Notes: a model not told the origin generated them from the sequence alone. DNA of 33,239 nucleotides from Limisphaerales bacterium (GCA_003134375.1 PLAY01000147.1:1-33239), one strand, 5' to 3'; numbered from the stretch's first letter, positions 7,749-16,232 are shown. Program-made: numbers and translations.

Positions 7749-7987
7749 TAGAGCGAATTCTTCCCCTGAGCCTTGGCTGTCTTCCAACGCGCCCTAGCTG
7801 CCGCCGCAATTTTCGCACGGCCGGCCGCACTCATTTTGCGTTTTTTCTTCGGAGCAACAGCAGCAACGGGTTTTATCGAAGCACCCAAAATCCGACCAAG
7901 CTCATTTTCGAGCGATTGAATTTTATCCTTTAGGTCGGCGGCGCGACGCAATTGTTTTGATGATAGACTTGCCAGTAATGAACTCAT
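7748..7987 (-). CDS. Small basic protein with Ala/Lys-rich tail
   Basis: From the ATG at 7987 (MSSLLASLSSKQLRRAADLKDKIQSL) the protein has 79 residues; the upstream TTG at 7996 is a weaker choice. The first 40 residues form a likely amphipathic helix or short coiled coil. The tail has KKKRKMSAAGRAKIAAAARARWKTAK, a strongly basic region that repeats the R-x-x-I-A-A-A-A-R-x-R-W pattern found in small bacterial proteins of unknown role. DNA or RNA binding is plausible by charge only. It converges on the HU-like gene, with the structured element 7681-7748 in between. Confidence 0.7.
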   Translation of the reverse strand: MSSLLASLSSKQLRRAADLKDKIQSLENELGRILGASIKPVAAVAPKKKRKMSAAGRAKIAAAARARWKTAKAQGKNSL

Positions 7988-8426
7988 GGCGGGCAATTAA
8001 GATTTTTAACAGGGAAAAGTCAATGCGTGATTTTTTACTGTTCAGATTCGCCGCGACCAGCGTGCCCTTTGCTCCGCTTCACGGCTGACGGCTGCCCTGT
8101 TCCCTACCAGCCTTGCCCGTTCCGCTGCTCAAAGGGCACGTTCGTCGCGAGCGGCAATTCAAGTGGCCACATCAGCGGCGGGCTTCCGTCCGCGGCTCGG
8201 CGGCGGCGGTGCGCTCCGGCTTCGTTCCCGCCGTCTCTCCGCCTGCGCTCCGCTTTTTCCGCTGCCAACCGCAGACCGAAGCCTTGTCATAGCAATGCCA
8301 ACGCGCTACGTTACAAGATGGCATAGGCTCATCGGTCTTGCTCTCTCAAGCCAATTCTTGAACGCCAAATTCGTGCTGCCTTGCACGGTGAAATTTGTCA
8401 AATTGTCTGCTTAATGTTTTTGAAAC
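7988..8426. other. Gene-free stretch holding repeat copy 2
   Basis: Apart from the dispersed repeat at 8045-8284 I see only the upstream region of the small basic protein (7988-8044) and about 140 bases after the repeat without gene or hairpin. The short open frames within the repeat are not conserved between copies. Confidence 0.5.
8045..8284 (+). repeat. Dispersed ~240-bp repeat, copy 2
   Basis: This is the most diverged of the three copies. It keeps the start (TTCGCCGCGACC), the block CCCGCCGTCTCTCCGCCTGC, and the end GCAGACCGAAGCCT. On the reverse strand, the frame that is open across copies 1 and 3 is closed here by a stop, which argues that the repeat does not code for protein. Confidence 0.8.
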
Positions 8427-11400
8427 TCACGGCATCATCGCCCGATAAAACCGCTGGTTAAAATTCGTCGAATGGTCAACGAATTGCCAAACGGAGGTGG
8501 GTAGAACCACATTTGTCAGTGTCACCCAATTCACCAGATTCGTCGAAGCTTCAATAATATAGGGCTGCCCCGGCAAACCTTTTACCGTAACTTGCACAAT
8601 GCTGCCCGAAATCAGTTGAATCGATCCCATTTGAGGTTGCACTTGCGAAAAAACAACCGCCCGATAAAAGCGTTGCGGATAACTGGCGGTCGCAGGATCT
8701 GTGAATTGCCCTGTGCCGTTGGTGAGCGTCAAGGTCGTCAGTGTAGTCCAGTTCACAAGATCAGTGGACGCCTGAATTAGATAAGTCTGTCCGGCCAAAC
8801 CCATCATGGAAACCTGCAACACACCGCCAGACAGCAACGTCACCGGCCCCAGCAGCACGTTCACTACTGCGATGTTTGGCTGAATCGTTGCTTGCATCAC
8901 GTTGTTTTGTGAATTGAAATCCAGAGAATTCGTGCCGCCGTTGACCACCGCAAACAGAGTCAAGCCGTTCCCCAAACTCGGCACAGTCCAGATGAAGTTC
9001 ACGTCAATGGATTGTCCCGGCGACAAACCGGCAATGTTCGTTGAGAACAGCGTTGTGCCGGTCAGGGAATTAAGCATGAAACTTACCGTTCCCGGCTGGC
9101 TGGCAATCGTCCCCTGATTAATCACAGTTGCCGTGACTGAAAACAAATTGCTCGTGATTTGGCTCCAAGTCACGGATTGCACCTCCAAATCCGGCTCGAC
9201 AAACGTGTTGTTGATCTCTTCATTCTGCAAGTCACTTTCCGGGTATTGTTGATCAGGATCAATCACCGCATAAACAGGTAAAGGATTCGTTGTAGCCGGC
9301 ACGATCCACGGGATGCTCACGCCGTTGGTTGCGCCGGGAGCCAACACGAAGGCCAGATTCGTCTGACCTATTTCAGTCCCGCCATTGTTCGGATCGCCTT
9401 GATAAAATGCGACCAAAACATTTGAAACTGCGCTGTCGCCCAAATTCTCCGCCGTCACCGACAGAGTCACCGTGTCGCCTGGCGCGGGATTGGCGGGCGA
9501 AACCGTCAGCGAATTGGTTACCAACACCAAATTGTTCGTGAGTTCATATTGCAGCACATACAAATCGGCATTGGTGATAAAAGTCCCGCCCATGTCGTTG
9601 GTTGACATGTCAAGGCGATCATACAATGCAATCAATTGATTGGTGCTGTAAAACGTCGCGGCGGTCTCCATCTCCGTCTCGGGATCAGCCGTCAGTTGCC
9701 GGGGGCTTCCCCAAACCTCAAAGATTGGGTCGTAAAATATCACATGTAAATCCGACGGATATTGCGGTGACGGTGCAGCCCACAGAATGGCCAACCGGCC
9801 ATCGCTGCTACTAGCCAGTTTGAAATCGCCCAAGTTGCTCGAATACTGGTTTGTGCTGACGACCTGCCGGTTCGCAAAATTGAAATCTACCACGCTCGAC
9901 ACCTCGCCGCCCTTGAGCCATGTCAACACCACATGCCCGTTCGGGTCAATCGCCATTTGCGGGTTGTCATTCGGCACCGAATCACTCGTCAATTGTTGCA
10001 AACCGCCCCAAGTGCTGTTCTGATATACCACTTCAAACAACTCATGAGCGTTCACATTCGTTAATGCGTTGTCCGAATCCAAGCTCATCACGACGTAGGC
10101 ATTCGTGCCATCATAGGACAAATCATATTTGATTAGTGGATATGGTACGGCAGCGAACGTCTGCGGCGCACTCCAGGCTGAACCATTCCAAGTGGAAAAC
10201 AAAAACTGATTGGTCGCGGTCGCACTGCCTTCTAAATCATTGTTCGAATTGGCGACCCAAACGAGTATCAAATTGTTTTCGGAAGGCCCGGCAATTCGTG
10301 GAGTTCGATCCAGATAACTATTTGTGGTGAGTTGTTGCATCGGTTGCCATTGTCCGGCTACCGGATCATAAAAGGCCGTTGCAATTTCCAAGTTCGTCGT
10401 CATGGCGGTAAAGTCGGCATTGGTTGACAAAACAGTCCCTTCATTTTCCCACGCGACGACTGCTGAACCGTCTGGGAATTCTTTTAACTGCGGATGAAAA
10501 TCCGCCGTGCCGTCTTCGGCAACCGGCGTTGGATCGCTCCACACTGTTCCATCATACTTGGAAAAAACCAGCACTGTCCGGTTGTTCGCGCTCCGGTTTG
10601 GATCATCATAAAGCCAGACCGCGTAACAATTCGTTCCGCTGGCCGCGATGCTGGATTCGGAAAAGGGCAGCACATCCGTTTGTAAGGCATAGAGTGATGG
10701 ATTTTGCGTTGTACTCGGCGGTGTTAAATCCAGCGGCTTAATGCTTTGAGTTGAAACCCTTTGACTGTGAAAAGCAGCATACGAAGGATTTTTCAAGTAG
10801 TCGCGCGGCCAAGGATGTGGCGAACTGGGTATGCTAATCAATAAATTTTGAACTTGCGCGCCTGCGTTTTGATTTGGCCAAGTCCAAGGCTTAGGGTTGT
10901 AATCAAAATAATCCCATCCGAAGGCATAAAGACTGGCACTAATGGACAGTGAAAGATCGTAGCTTTTCAGTGTTGGCTGTTGTGGGTATTGAAAATTGAA
11001 ATTGACTCCGCCGCTGATTGAACCTTCCACCGTAAATACATCTGTTACATCTGCTCCAAGTTTGCCAGTTACGGTGGGAGTAACACTTAATACGCCATTC
11101 AACGTTAGCGGATTTAGATTAACCACGTTCAATGTTCCGGCGAATGGAACATCCATATCCACTTCAGCCGTCACTTGGACATAATTTGTAATTTCCGGCG
11201 GAAGCGGTATTGGAACGGAATATGAAAGTCCTACACTTCCATCCAAATTAATGCCACCGCCACTCAATTGCCATTGCGTTGAAGAAAGATTGTAATTTTC
11301 AAAAAGATTCATACCGGACTGCGGCGAAATGCCGGCATTGACAGCCAAACCGTCCGCTGCTGGGTCAATTGCCGCTAAATTGATAGTGGCATCGAATCCA

Positions 11401-12905
11401 ACTCCGCTGGACGTAAAAGTTGCGGCATTTCCATTCACCGTTCCGACGACTATTGGCGTATATTGTAAGCCGCCGTTGTCGCCACCAAAAATGGGAATAT
11501 CATCGGGAATTGAAGTGCTTATGTCTGTATCCAAGAATGGAAAAGGAGTAGCAAGAAATGAGTAATAGAATTTGTTGCCCACATCAATCACTGAAAAGTC
11601 ATTCGGGTTGGATACCAAGGTGTTTGGCATGACAGCAAAATTGGCAACCGTGGCGATGGAAGAAGTTCCGTCACTGCTGACGGCCTGCACTTGCAATTTG
11701 CCGCCGGGACCAAAAGCATGCCCCACATCAATTTGCTGCGATGCCGTGTTCCCGCCATTGGCGCTGACTTGGTAGATGCCATTGTTTGGCGTGATGAATT
11801 GCGCTGTCCCCGCTGGATGCCCGGCCCAATTCACATTAGCCGTGAATGTGACCGGAAAAGTCACGCCGTCCAAAAAGTAAATTACAGTTTGGCCGTCGGG
11901 ATTATATTTCGTACTGACTGTGACTGTGGGCAGTGAACCGGAAGCGGGCGCAGGGTTCAGCGTGAAGTTTTGCGAGATTTGAGCCGATGCCGAAATCGTC
12001 AACGTGCTGGAAAAAGTTGTGTACCTTGTCGCGCTCACCGTGACGGGATAAGTCCCGGCTGCCAAACCGGTGATTACGTAGCTGCCATCACTTCCGCTGG
12101 TTGCAAAGTTGCTGCCAATTTGCACAGAAGCTCCGGCGATGGGTTGTCCCGAAGAACTTAAAATATTTCCAGTGACGCCGCTTGGCGTTTGCGCTCCTGA
12201 TGTGACACTAATGGACTGCCAAGTCGCAGCGAGAGGCCCGCTGGTACACGGCCAACCCTCTTTTTGGGCCGATATTACGTAGAATGGTCCTTGGCCGACA
12301 GGCAGACCGCTCCGCGCCGCAAGAACAACTCCACTTGAGTTAAGCAACAAAACTGAAGCATTGCCACTCACATCCACCGTAATCTGAATCGTGTAGAAAA
12401 CGCCAAGACTCGGATTTCCGTAGAGCGCGTTTCCTAAGCTTGAGAACGGGATGCCACTGCCCGTATAGTTTATCCAAACATTTTGATAGCAAGTTTCCGG
12501 AATGAGGTCTCCATTTATTTCGAGCCATTGACTTAAATTGTTGTTCACAAGAACAACCAAAAAAGCGTTTCCGTACGAGAGGGTGCCCATCACTGTTGTT
12601 TTTAACGTGAAAGGCGGGGCAAACGCCGCAAGCGACTGAATTCCCGCAAACTGATAGAGGCCATTGACGCCGGTCATCTGCATTCCAGCAGAACCGAAAC
12701 TGAGAGTAGGTGTGATAAATGTTAATCCGAGATTCGCTGCTACTGCATTAAGAAAGGTGGATTGTTGTGTCCATAGCGACGAATTCAAGCTGCTGTCAGA
12801 AGCAAAATTGTCCGCAATCTGACCCAGCGCCGTTAGCGGAAATGAGTTTACAAAAAGCATAATCACCATCGCCGCGATGGTTAATTTAGGCATCTTTAGT
12901 TTCAT
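8427..12905 (-). CDS. Giant secreted multidomain protein with CARDB and C-terminal beta repeats
   Basis: The 1492-residue protein starts with a signal peptide (MKLKMPKLTIAAMVIMLFVN, cleavage near residue 29, ALG-Q). A carboxypeptidase-regulatory-like beta-sandwich lies near 240-315 (SSSGQPIAGASVQIG ... GSYVITGLAAGTYPVTV). A long beta-rich middle includes a probable propeller-like section with repeated W-S/Q motifs at about 750-1120. Two CARDB-like adhesion domains follow at about 1127-1330 (NPAPGDTVTLSVTAENLG). The end is two copies of a module at about 1348-1415 and 1421-1492, each with Q-x-Y-x-I-x-A-S-T-x-L-V-N-W and QRFYRA. The last module is frequent in Verrucomicrobiota exoproteins and may serve surface sorting. 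AAGGAG lies eight bases before the ATG. No catalytic residues were recognised; an adhesion or binding role is inferred. Confidence 0.88.
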   Translation of the reverse strand: MKLKMPKLTIAAMVIMLFVNSFPLTALGQIADNFASDSSLNSSLWTQQSTFLNAVAANLGLTFITPTLSFGSAGMQMTGVNGLYQFAGIQSLAAFAPPFTLKTTVMGTLSYGNAFLVVLVNNNLSQWLEINGDLIPETCYQNVWINYTGSGIPFSSLGNALYGNPSLGVFYTIQITVDVSGNASVLLLNSSGVVLAARSGLPVGQGPFYVISAQKEGWPCTSGPLAATWQSISVTSGAQTPSGVTGNILSSSGQPIAGASVQIGSNFATSGSDGSYVITGLAAGTYPVTVSATRYTTFSSTLTISASAQISQNFTLNPAPASGSLPTVTVSTKYNPDGQTVIYFLDGVTFPVTFTANVNWAGHPAGTAQFITPNNGIYQVSANGGNTASQQIDVGHAFGPGGKLQVQAVSSDGTSSIATVANFAVMPNTLVSNPNDFSVIDVGNKFYYSFLATPFPFLDTDISTSIPDDIPIFGGDNGGLQYTPIVVGTVNGNAATFTSSGVGFDATINLAAIDPAADGLAVNAGISPQSGMNLFENYNLSSTQWQLSGGGINLDGSVGLSYSVPIPLPPEITNYVQVTAEVDMDVPFAGTLNVVNLNPLTLNGVLSVTPTVTGKLGADVTDVFTVEGSISGGVNFNFQYPQQPTLKSYDLSLSISASLYAFGWDYFDYNPKPWTWPNQNAGAQVQNLLISIPSSPHPWPRDYLKNPSYAAFHSQRVSTQSIKPLDLTPPSTTQNPSLYALQTDVLPFSESSIAASGTNCYAVWLYDDPNRSANNRTVLVFSKYDGTVWSDPTPVAEDGTADFHPQLKEFPDGSAVVAWENEGTVLSTNADFTAMTTNLEIATAFYDPVAGQWQPMQQLTTNSYLDRTPRIAGPSENNLILVWVANSNNDLEGSATATNQFLFSTWNGSAWSAPQTFAAVPYPLIKYDLSYDGTNAYVVMSLDSDNALTNVNAHELFEVVYQNSTWGGLQQLTSDSVPNDNPQMAIDPNGHVVLTWLKGGEVSSVVDFNFANRQVVSTNQYSSNLGDFKLASSSDGRLAILWAAPSPQYPSDLHVIFYDPIFEVWGSPRQLTADPETEMETAATFYSTNQLIALYDRLDMSTNDMGGTFITNADLYVLQYELTNNLVLVTNSLTVSPANPAPGDTVTLSVTAENLGDSAVSNVLVAFYQGDPNNGGTEIGQTNLAFVLAPGATNGVSIPWIVPATTNPLPVYAVIDPDQQYPESDLQNEEINNTFVEPDLEVQSVTWSQITSNLFSVTATVINQGTIASQPGTVSFMLNSLTGTTLFSTNIAGLSPGQSIDVNFIWTVPSLGNGLTLFAVVNGGTNSLDFNSQNNVMQATIQPNIAVVNVLLGPVTLLSGGVLQVSMMGLAGQTYLIQASTDLVNWTTLTTLTLTNGTGQFTDPATASYPQRFYRAVVFSQVQPQMGSIQLISGSIVQVTVKGLPGQPYIIEASTNLVNWVTLTNVVLPTSVWQFVDHSTNFNQRFYRAMMP

Positions 12906-13698
12906 AGATTTTCTCCTTCCGGCATCGTTTGCTGAATTAAAAATTTTGCATCGGTTTTAGATGGTTTGAAGCTTTTCCAACGACATTTCCGTTTTACGCC
13001 TATCGCCGAAAATTGCCAAGAAACATTTTGTGAATTTGGTGCCTTCTCCTTAAATGTTTTTTGCCAAATAAATGCCAATCACAGTACACAGAAGCGCGGC
13101 TCAATGAGAAGCCGCCTTGATGCAAACCAGACCGCTGCAATTATCGAGGCTGAAATTGACGGACGTACCATTCGGGATGGCGTTGACCGTGCCGTCAAAG
13201 CAGTCTTTATGTCGTTTGATTTCATGTTGCATCTGCTCATCGACAGCAACGCCTACGTTGAACCGTTCGTTGGCAGCGACTCAACGCTGCTGGAAGTGGC
13301 GGAGCGCTATCCCCACGTCCAGTTTTGGCGAACGACCTTGGCCCGCTTGGATACGCGCTCTGGAAGATCATTGCATCAAGTGGCGATAACTTGATTGCCT
13401 GTGCGAAAGATTGGATGTGGTTTTTTCAAGCAGCACGGACACATGGACAGCACTTATTCCGCCGTGACCAACGCGCTTTTTGCTTCAGTGCCACAGGCTT
13501 GGCGGTCGCCCCGTTTTCCCTGCGACGACGCCTGTTCCGCTTCGCAAAAATCGCGCTCGTCACAAGCGGCAATAGATTGGCCGCAACAACGGCGGGCTTC
13601 CGTCTGCGGCTCGGCGGCGGCGTTGCGCTCCGGCTACGTTCCCGCCGTCTCTCCACCTGCGCTGCACTTTCCCCGCTCGCCGCCCGCAGACCGAAGCC
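12906..13698. other. Long intergenic region with repeat copy 3 and a doubtful ORF
   Basis: The region begins with the leader and promoter of the secreted protein gene. From the ATG at 13104 a plus-strand frame of 96 residues (MRSRLDANQTAAIIEAEIDG ...) runs to the TGA at 13392-13394. A second frame from about 13325 gives GYALWKIIASSGDNLIACA. Together they might be pieces of one decayed gene, but I do not recognise either and would not annotate them as genes. The dispersed repeat fills 13457-13699. Confidence 0.4.
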
Positions 13699-13699
13699 T
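13457..13699 (+). repeat. Dispersed ~240-bp repeat, copy 3
   Basis: This copy starts TTCCGCCGTGACCAACGCG, nearly identical to copy 1, and ends CGCAGACCGAAGCCT. Its last base is the first base of the stop triplet of the minus-strand XRE gene, so its end abuts that gene exactly. Similarity to copy 1 is high in the last 130 bases and lower in the first third. Confidence 0.85.
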
Positions 13700-13986
13700 T
13701 AACGGGATTTTCCACCTTTGGGCTTTAACTTTTTGCCGCGATGCCGCTTAGGTTGTGCTGAAGGAGGCAATTCTGGTGACAGCAATTCATAAACTTCCAG
13801 CCCGTATGCCTGCGCCAGCCGTTCCAGTGTAGATAACCGCAAATGCTCCTTTCGCCCGGCTTCGACAGCCTGGTAATACTTGTAGGACATTCCCGCCCTT
13901 TCAGCGAAGGCTTCCTGGGTCAGGCCATGCATTCGCCTCAATTGCTTCAAGTGAGACAACAACCGGTTGAGCGTCGGATTTTTCAA
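13699..13986 (-). CDS. XRE-family HTH regulator with basic tail
   Basis: The 95-residue protein has a classical helix-turn-helix of the Cro/CI (XRE) type: LKQLRRMHGLTQEAFAERAG, then SYKYYQAVEAGRKEHLRLSTLERLAQAYGLEVYELL. The C-terminus is a basic tail KRHRGKKLKPKGGKSR, almost identical to that of the XRE protein at 14546. Just upstream in this frame is a stop (TGA, about 9 bases before), so the TTG at 13986 is the only start that includes the first helix. It would bind DNA as a dimer and repress or activate nearby genes; the target is unknown. Its stop codon touches repeat copy 3. It is divergent from the receiver gene at 14072. Confidence 0.85.
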   Translation of the reverse strand: MKNPTLNRLLSHLKQLRRMHGLTQEAFAERAGMSYKYYQAVEAGRKEHLRLSTLERLAQAYGLEVYELLSPELPPSAQPKRHRGKKLKPKGGKSR

Positions 13987-14071
13987 AGCACTTCAAAATC
14001 CATTTTTTTGTTTGCCAAATACACCCCTCTATCGGTAGTGTTATGCCCCTGTGGCAATTTCGCTCTAATTT

Positions 14072-14464
14072 ATGCCCTTCAAAGCCAAAATTCTCATCAT
14101 CGAAGACGACACGCCGGTGGCGATGATGATGGTGAATGTGCTGTCGCGCGCCGGTTGCGACGTGCGGGTTGCCAATACCGGGCAAAAGGGAATGGAACTG
14201 GCGCGGGAGAACAAATTCGACCTCATCACGCTGGACGTGGATTTGCCCGACATCAGCGGGTTTGAGATTTGCAGCGAACTCAAACAAAGGCATCTTTCGT
14301 ACCATACCCCAATCGTTTTTGTTTCGGGGCGACCTTGTGAAAACGACCGGCAACGCGGCCTTGACCTCGGCGCGGTGGATTACATCACCAAACCGTTCGA
14401 CGCGCGGGATTTTGTGTCGCGGCTTTTGTCCCAGGTTGGACGGGCCAGGGAAACGTTGAGTTGA
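14072..14464 (+). CDS. Single-domain response regulator (CheY-like receiver)
   Basis: The 130 residues form one receiver domain. The acidic pocket is E11/D12/D13 in ILIIEDDTP, the phospho-acceptor is D55 in LITLDVDLPD, the switch residue is S85 in VFVSG, and K107 lies in ITKPF. No output domain follows, so it would signal by protein contact or phosphotransfer, as CheY or Spo0F do. No histidine kinase is seen in the window, so it is an orphan here. It lies between two minus-strand XRE genes with similar tails. The 85-base gap to the left regulator is shared and may contain both promoters. Confidence 0.92.
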   Translation: MPFKAKILIIEDDTPVAMMMVNVLSRAGCDVRVANTGQKGMELARENKFDLITLDVDLPDISGFEICSELKQRHLSYHTPIVFVSGRPCENDRQRGLDLGAVDYITKPFDARDFVSRLLSQVGRARETLS

Positions 14465-14545
14465 TCTTTGTAATAGCGGACTGAAATGGGAACGATCTGC
14501 CGCTGCGTTCTTGTGTGACATCCCTGTTGCCAAAGCCGCAGAATA

Positions 14546-14836
14546 CTAGCGGGATTTCCCGCTTTTTGGCTTTAGCTTTTTGCCGCGATGTCGCTTGAGG
14601 ATTTCTTCCGGATAAAGCTGATCCGTGGCGACTCCGAGCAAGGATGCCAGAACAATCAATTCCTCGTCCGATACATAGCGCAGCCGGGCTTCAATCTGTC
14701 CCAGCGTGGAACGGCTGATGTCCAGACCGGCCAGTTGGCATTGCGCGGCCAGTTGCTCCTGGGTCAACCCCAATCTCACGCGCACTTTGCGAACTTGGGG
14801 GCCGACAACATTCGCTGGATATTTCTTTCGGGGCAT
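14546..14836 (-). CDS. XRE-family HTH regulator with basic tail
   Basis: From the ATG at 14836 (MPRKKYPANVVGPQVRKVR) the protein has 96 residues; a TTG two codons upstream is less likely. The helix-turn-helix spans VRKVRVRLGLTQEQLAAQCQ to SRSTLGQIEARLRYVSDEELIVLASLLGVATDQLYP. This domain resembles the one encoded at 27610 (both begin V-x-GP-x-V and end D-L/Q-x-x-P-E). The tail KRHRGKKLKPKSGKSR matches that of the XRE protein at 13699, differing at one residue (S for G). The gene converges on the receiver gene. A regulatory role on this element is likely; the target cannot be told. Confidence 0.87.
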   Translation of the reverse strand: MPRKKYPANVVGPQVRKVRVRLGLTQEQLAAQCQLAGLDISRSTLGQIEARLRYVSDEELIVLASLLGVATDQLYPEEILKRHRGKKLKPKSGKSR

Positions 14837-15006
14837 GGCCAAGAATCGACCTTGACCCTAGCGAGAATGCCCGCTTTATTTGTTATGCCAGCGTAACACA
14901 CCGGATTCCGTTGCTTTGGGCCGGTTCAGGAAAGCGAAAATAAACATGATGAACCGAATCCATGCGGAAACGCATATCGTGGCGATGAAACCAACTCGAA
15001 TTGTCC

Positions 15007-15095
15007 GGCGGCGGCGGGAGGTTCAAGCATACTACGGCTCCGCTGCCCTATCCGGTTCGCGGCTTCCGTTCCTACTTGAGCCTCCCGCCGCCGCC
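15007..15095. repeat. 21-bp inverted repeat with 47-base spacer
   Basis: The arm at 15007-15027 (GGCGGCGGCGGGAGG followed by TTCAAG) pairs with 15075-15095 (CTTGAGCCTCCCGCCGCCGCC read in two blocks) at 20 of 21 positions. The one difference is a G-U pair in RNA. The spacer is 47 bases and GC-rich. The length of the pairing is much beyond chance. It could be a large hairpin in a leader RNA or the remains of a small mobile element. Confidence 0.75.
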
Positions 15096-15197
15096 AAAGC
15101 CCTTGCCTCTAGGATTTCATCGCCGGCATCTGTCGCTGCGCGGGGTTCAAATCCATGAACAGATGTCTGGCTTGTTACTTGCCGGTTCAGCGTTCGC

Positions 15198-15320
15198 ATG
15201 AAGCGGACAACACTTTGCAAACACAAAAACATGCGACTATTCGAGAATGGCGAAACACTCTACATGAAGGCGTTTTATTGCACGCTGACGGGCGATGGCG
15301 AAGCGAAGGACATGCCCTGA
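15198..15320 (+). CDS. Possible small protein, 40 residues
   Basis: From the ATG at 15198 (MKRTTLCKHKN) or the internal ATG at 15231 (MRLFENGETLYMKAFYC) the frame ends at TGA 15318-15320. The inner portion, with RLFENGETLYMKAFYCTLTG, reads like a real small domain, a beta-hairpin in appearance. There is no recognisable ribosome binding site and I know no homologue. It lies just before the YwqK-like gene in the same direction. Confidence 0.25.
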   Translation: MKRTTLCKHKNMRLFENGETLYMKAFYCTLTGDGEAKDMP

Positions 15321-15392
15321 TTCGTTCAGGCACATGATTATGAGACAAATCATTTTCGGTATGCTATTATCAAACCACATCCCTGACAAAGC

Positions 15393-16232
15393 ATGAACGC
15401 CAAAGCCAAACGAGGGGTAAGGCGGATGCTTCACCGCAATGGGGTTGTGGCGGTGGAGGAAAATTTTAACGGGCACAAGTTGCATGGCCGGCGCCGAACC
15501 TGGCATCGCAACGGACAGCTCGCGACGGAGGAATTATATTTTGACGGCCGGCTTCACGGCGTCGTCCGCCAATGGAACGAGCATGGCAGATTGCTCGGCT
15601 CATTCCGAATGACGCAGGGGACCGGCACGCAAAAAAGCTGGCATGACAACGGACGGCTGAACCTGGAATTCGCCACCGTCGAGGGGCTGTTTTGCGGACG
15701 CAGCCGGATGTGGCTGCGGGATGGAACTTTGATTTCAGACCAGATTCTCCTTTTTGATCGAAACGTCACGCCCGACCAGTATCGCCGGGCGGCGGCCAGA
15801 GACCCGCGCCTGCCCAAGCTGCGAGGCCGGATCGGAAAGCCGCCGGTAAAAAATCGCGCGTTGCAGAAACATATTTATTGCGTCTTTTTGTCAGGGCTTT
15901 TGTCGAAACGCAACCGCAGCGAAGCGCGGACGTGGTTGAAGGCCGCTGGAAAAAAAGCGCGCTCGCTCGGTCGCTTCAAGCGCACGAATGATGCGGCAAA
16001 GTTTGTGGAGGAACTTTACCAGGCCGGTGCCAGCCAGGTGATGGTGCCGGACATTTACCGCAACCAGCGCGGCGACCAGTTTGCCGACTCCATGCTCGTA
16101 CAACTTCCGAAAGCTGCGAACCAGCGCAAAGCCGTTCGTGCCGTCTGCGCGCAATTGCCGAAACGGAATCCTGGCGCGGTCGAGCCGGACCGGGACATGG
16201 GTGAAAGCCATCTGTATTTATTGCTGGCCTGA
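15393..16232 (+). CDS. YwqK/MORN-repeat protein with unknown C-terminal domain
   Basis: The first ~120 of 279 residues have repeats of the form NG-x-L/V-x-x-E-x-x-(Y/F)-x-x-G-x-(L/K)-HG, as in HRNGQLATEELYFDGRLHG. This is the signature of YwqK-type antitoxin and MORN-variant proteins, which form extended beta-hairpin arrays. The C-terminal half (KNRALQKHIYCVFLSGLLSK ... VMVPDIYRNQRGDQFADSMLV) is a separate domain with a metal-free mixed fold that I do not recognise. In other genomes YwqK-type proteins are often immunity partners, but no toxin is seen beside it. The 3' end overlaps the convergent ClpB-like gene by 15 bases, so the two transcripts would share a tail. Confidence 0.72.
   Translation: MNAKAKRGVRRMLHRNGVVAVEENFNGHKLHGRRRTWHRNGQLATEELYFDGRLHGVVRQWNEHGRLLGSFRMTQGTGTQKSWHDNGRLNLEFATVEGLFCGRSRMWLRDGTLISDQILLFDRNVTPDQYRRAAARDPRLPKLRGRIGKPPVKNRALQKHIYCVFLSGLLSKRNRSEARTWLKAAGKKARSLGRFKRTNDAAKFVEELYQAGASQVMVPDIYRNQRGDQFADSMLVQLPKAANQRKAVRAVCAQLPKRNPGAVEPDRDMGESHLYLLLA

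Larger units (their letters stand above)
14837..15392. other. Gene-poor stretch with an inverted repeat and a small ORF
   Basis: No conserved gene is visible. The region has the inverted repeat at 15007-15095, a doubtful 40-codon ORF at 15198-15320, and a likely promoter zone before 15393 (AT-rich, TATGCTATTAT at about 15359). A short open frame at 14947-15158 crosses the inverted repeat and looks fortuitous. Confidence 0.45.

Noticed and set aside
13104-13394. Possible 96-residue ORF before repeat copy 3
   Set aside because: Two phases each look partly protein-like and neither is recognised. Without homologues it cannot be told from chance or decay; described only in the region entry.
15142-15154. 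GGGGTTCAAATCC resembling a tRNA T-arm
   Set aside because: The bases after the loop (CCATG) do not pair with those before it, and no acceptor, D or anticodon arms can be fitted around it.
14947-15158. Plus-strand ORF starting MMNRIHAETHIVAM
   Set aside because: It runs through the 21-bp inverted repeat and becomes low-complexity Ala/Pro; no ribosome binding site or recognised features.
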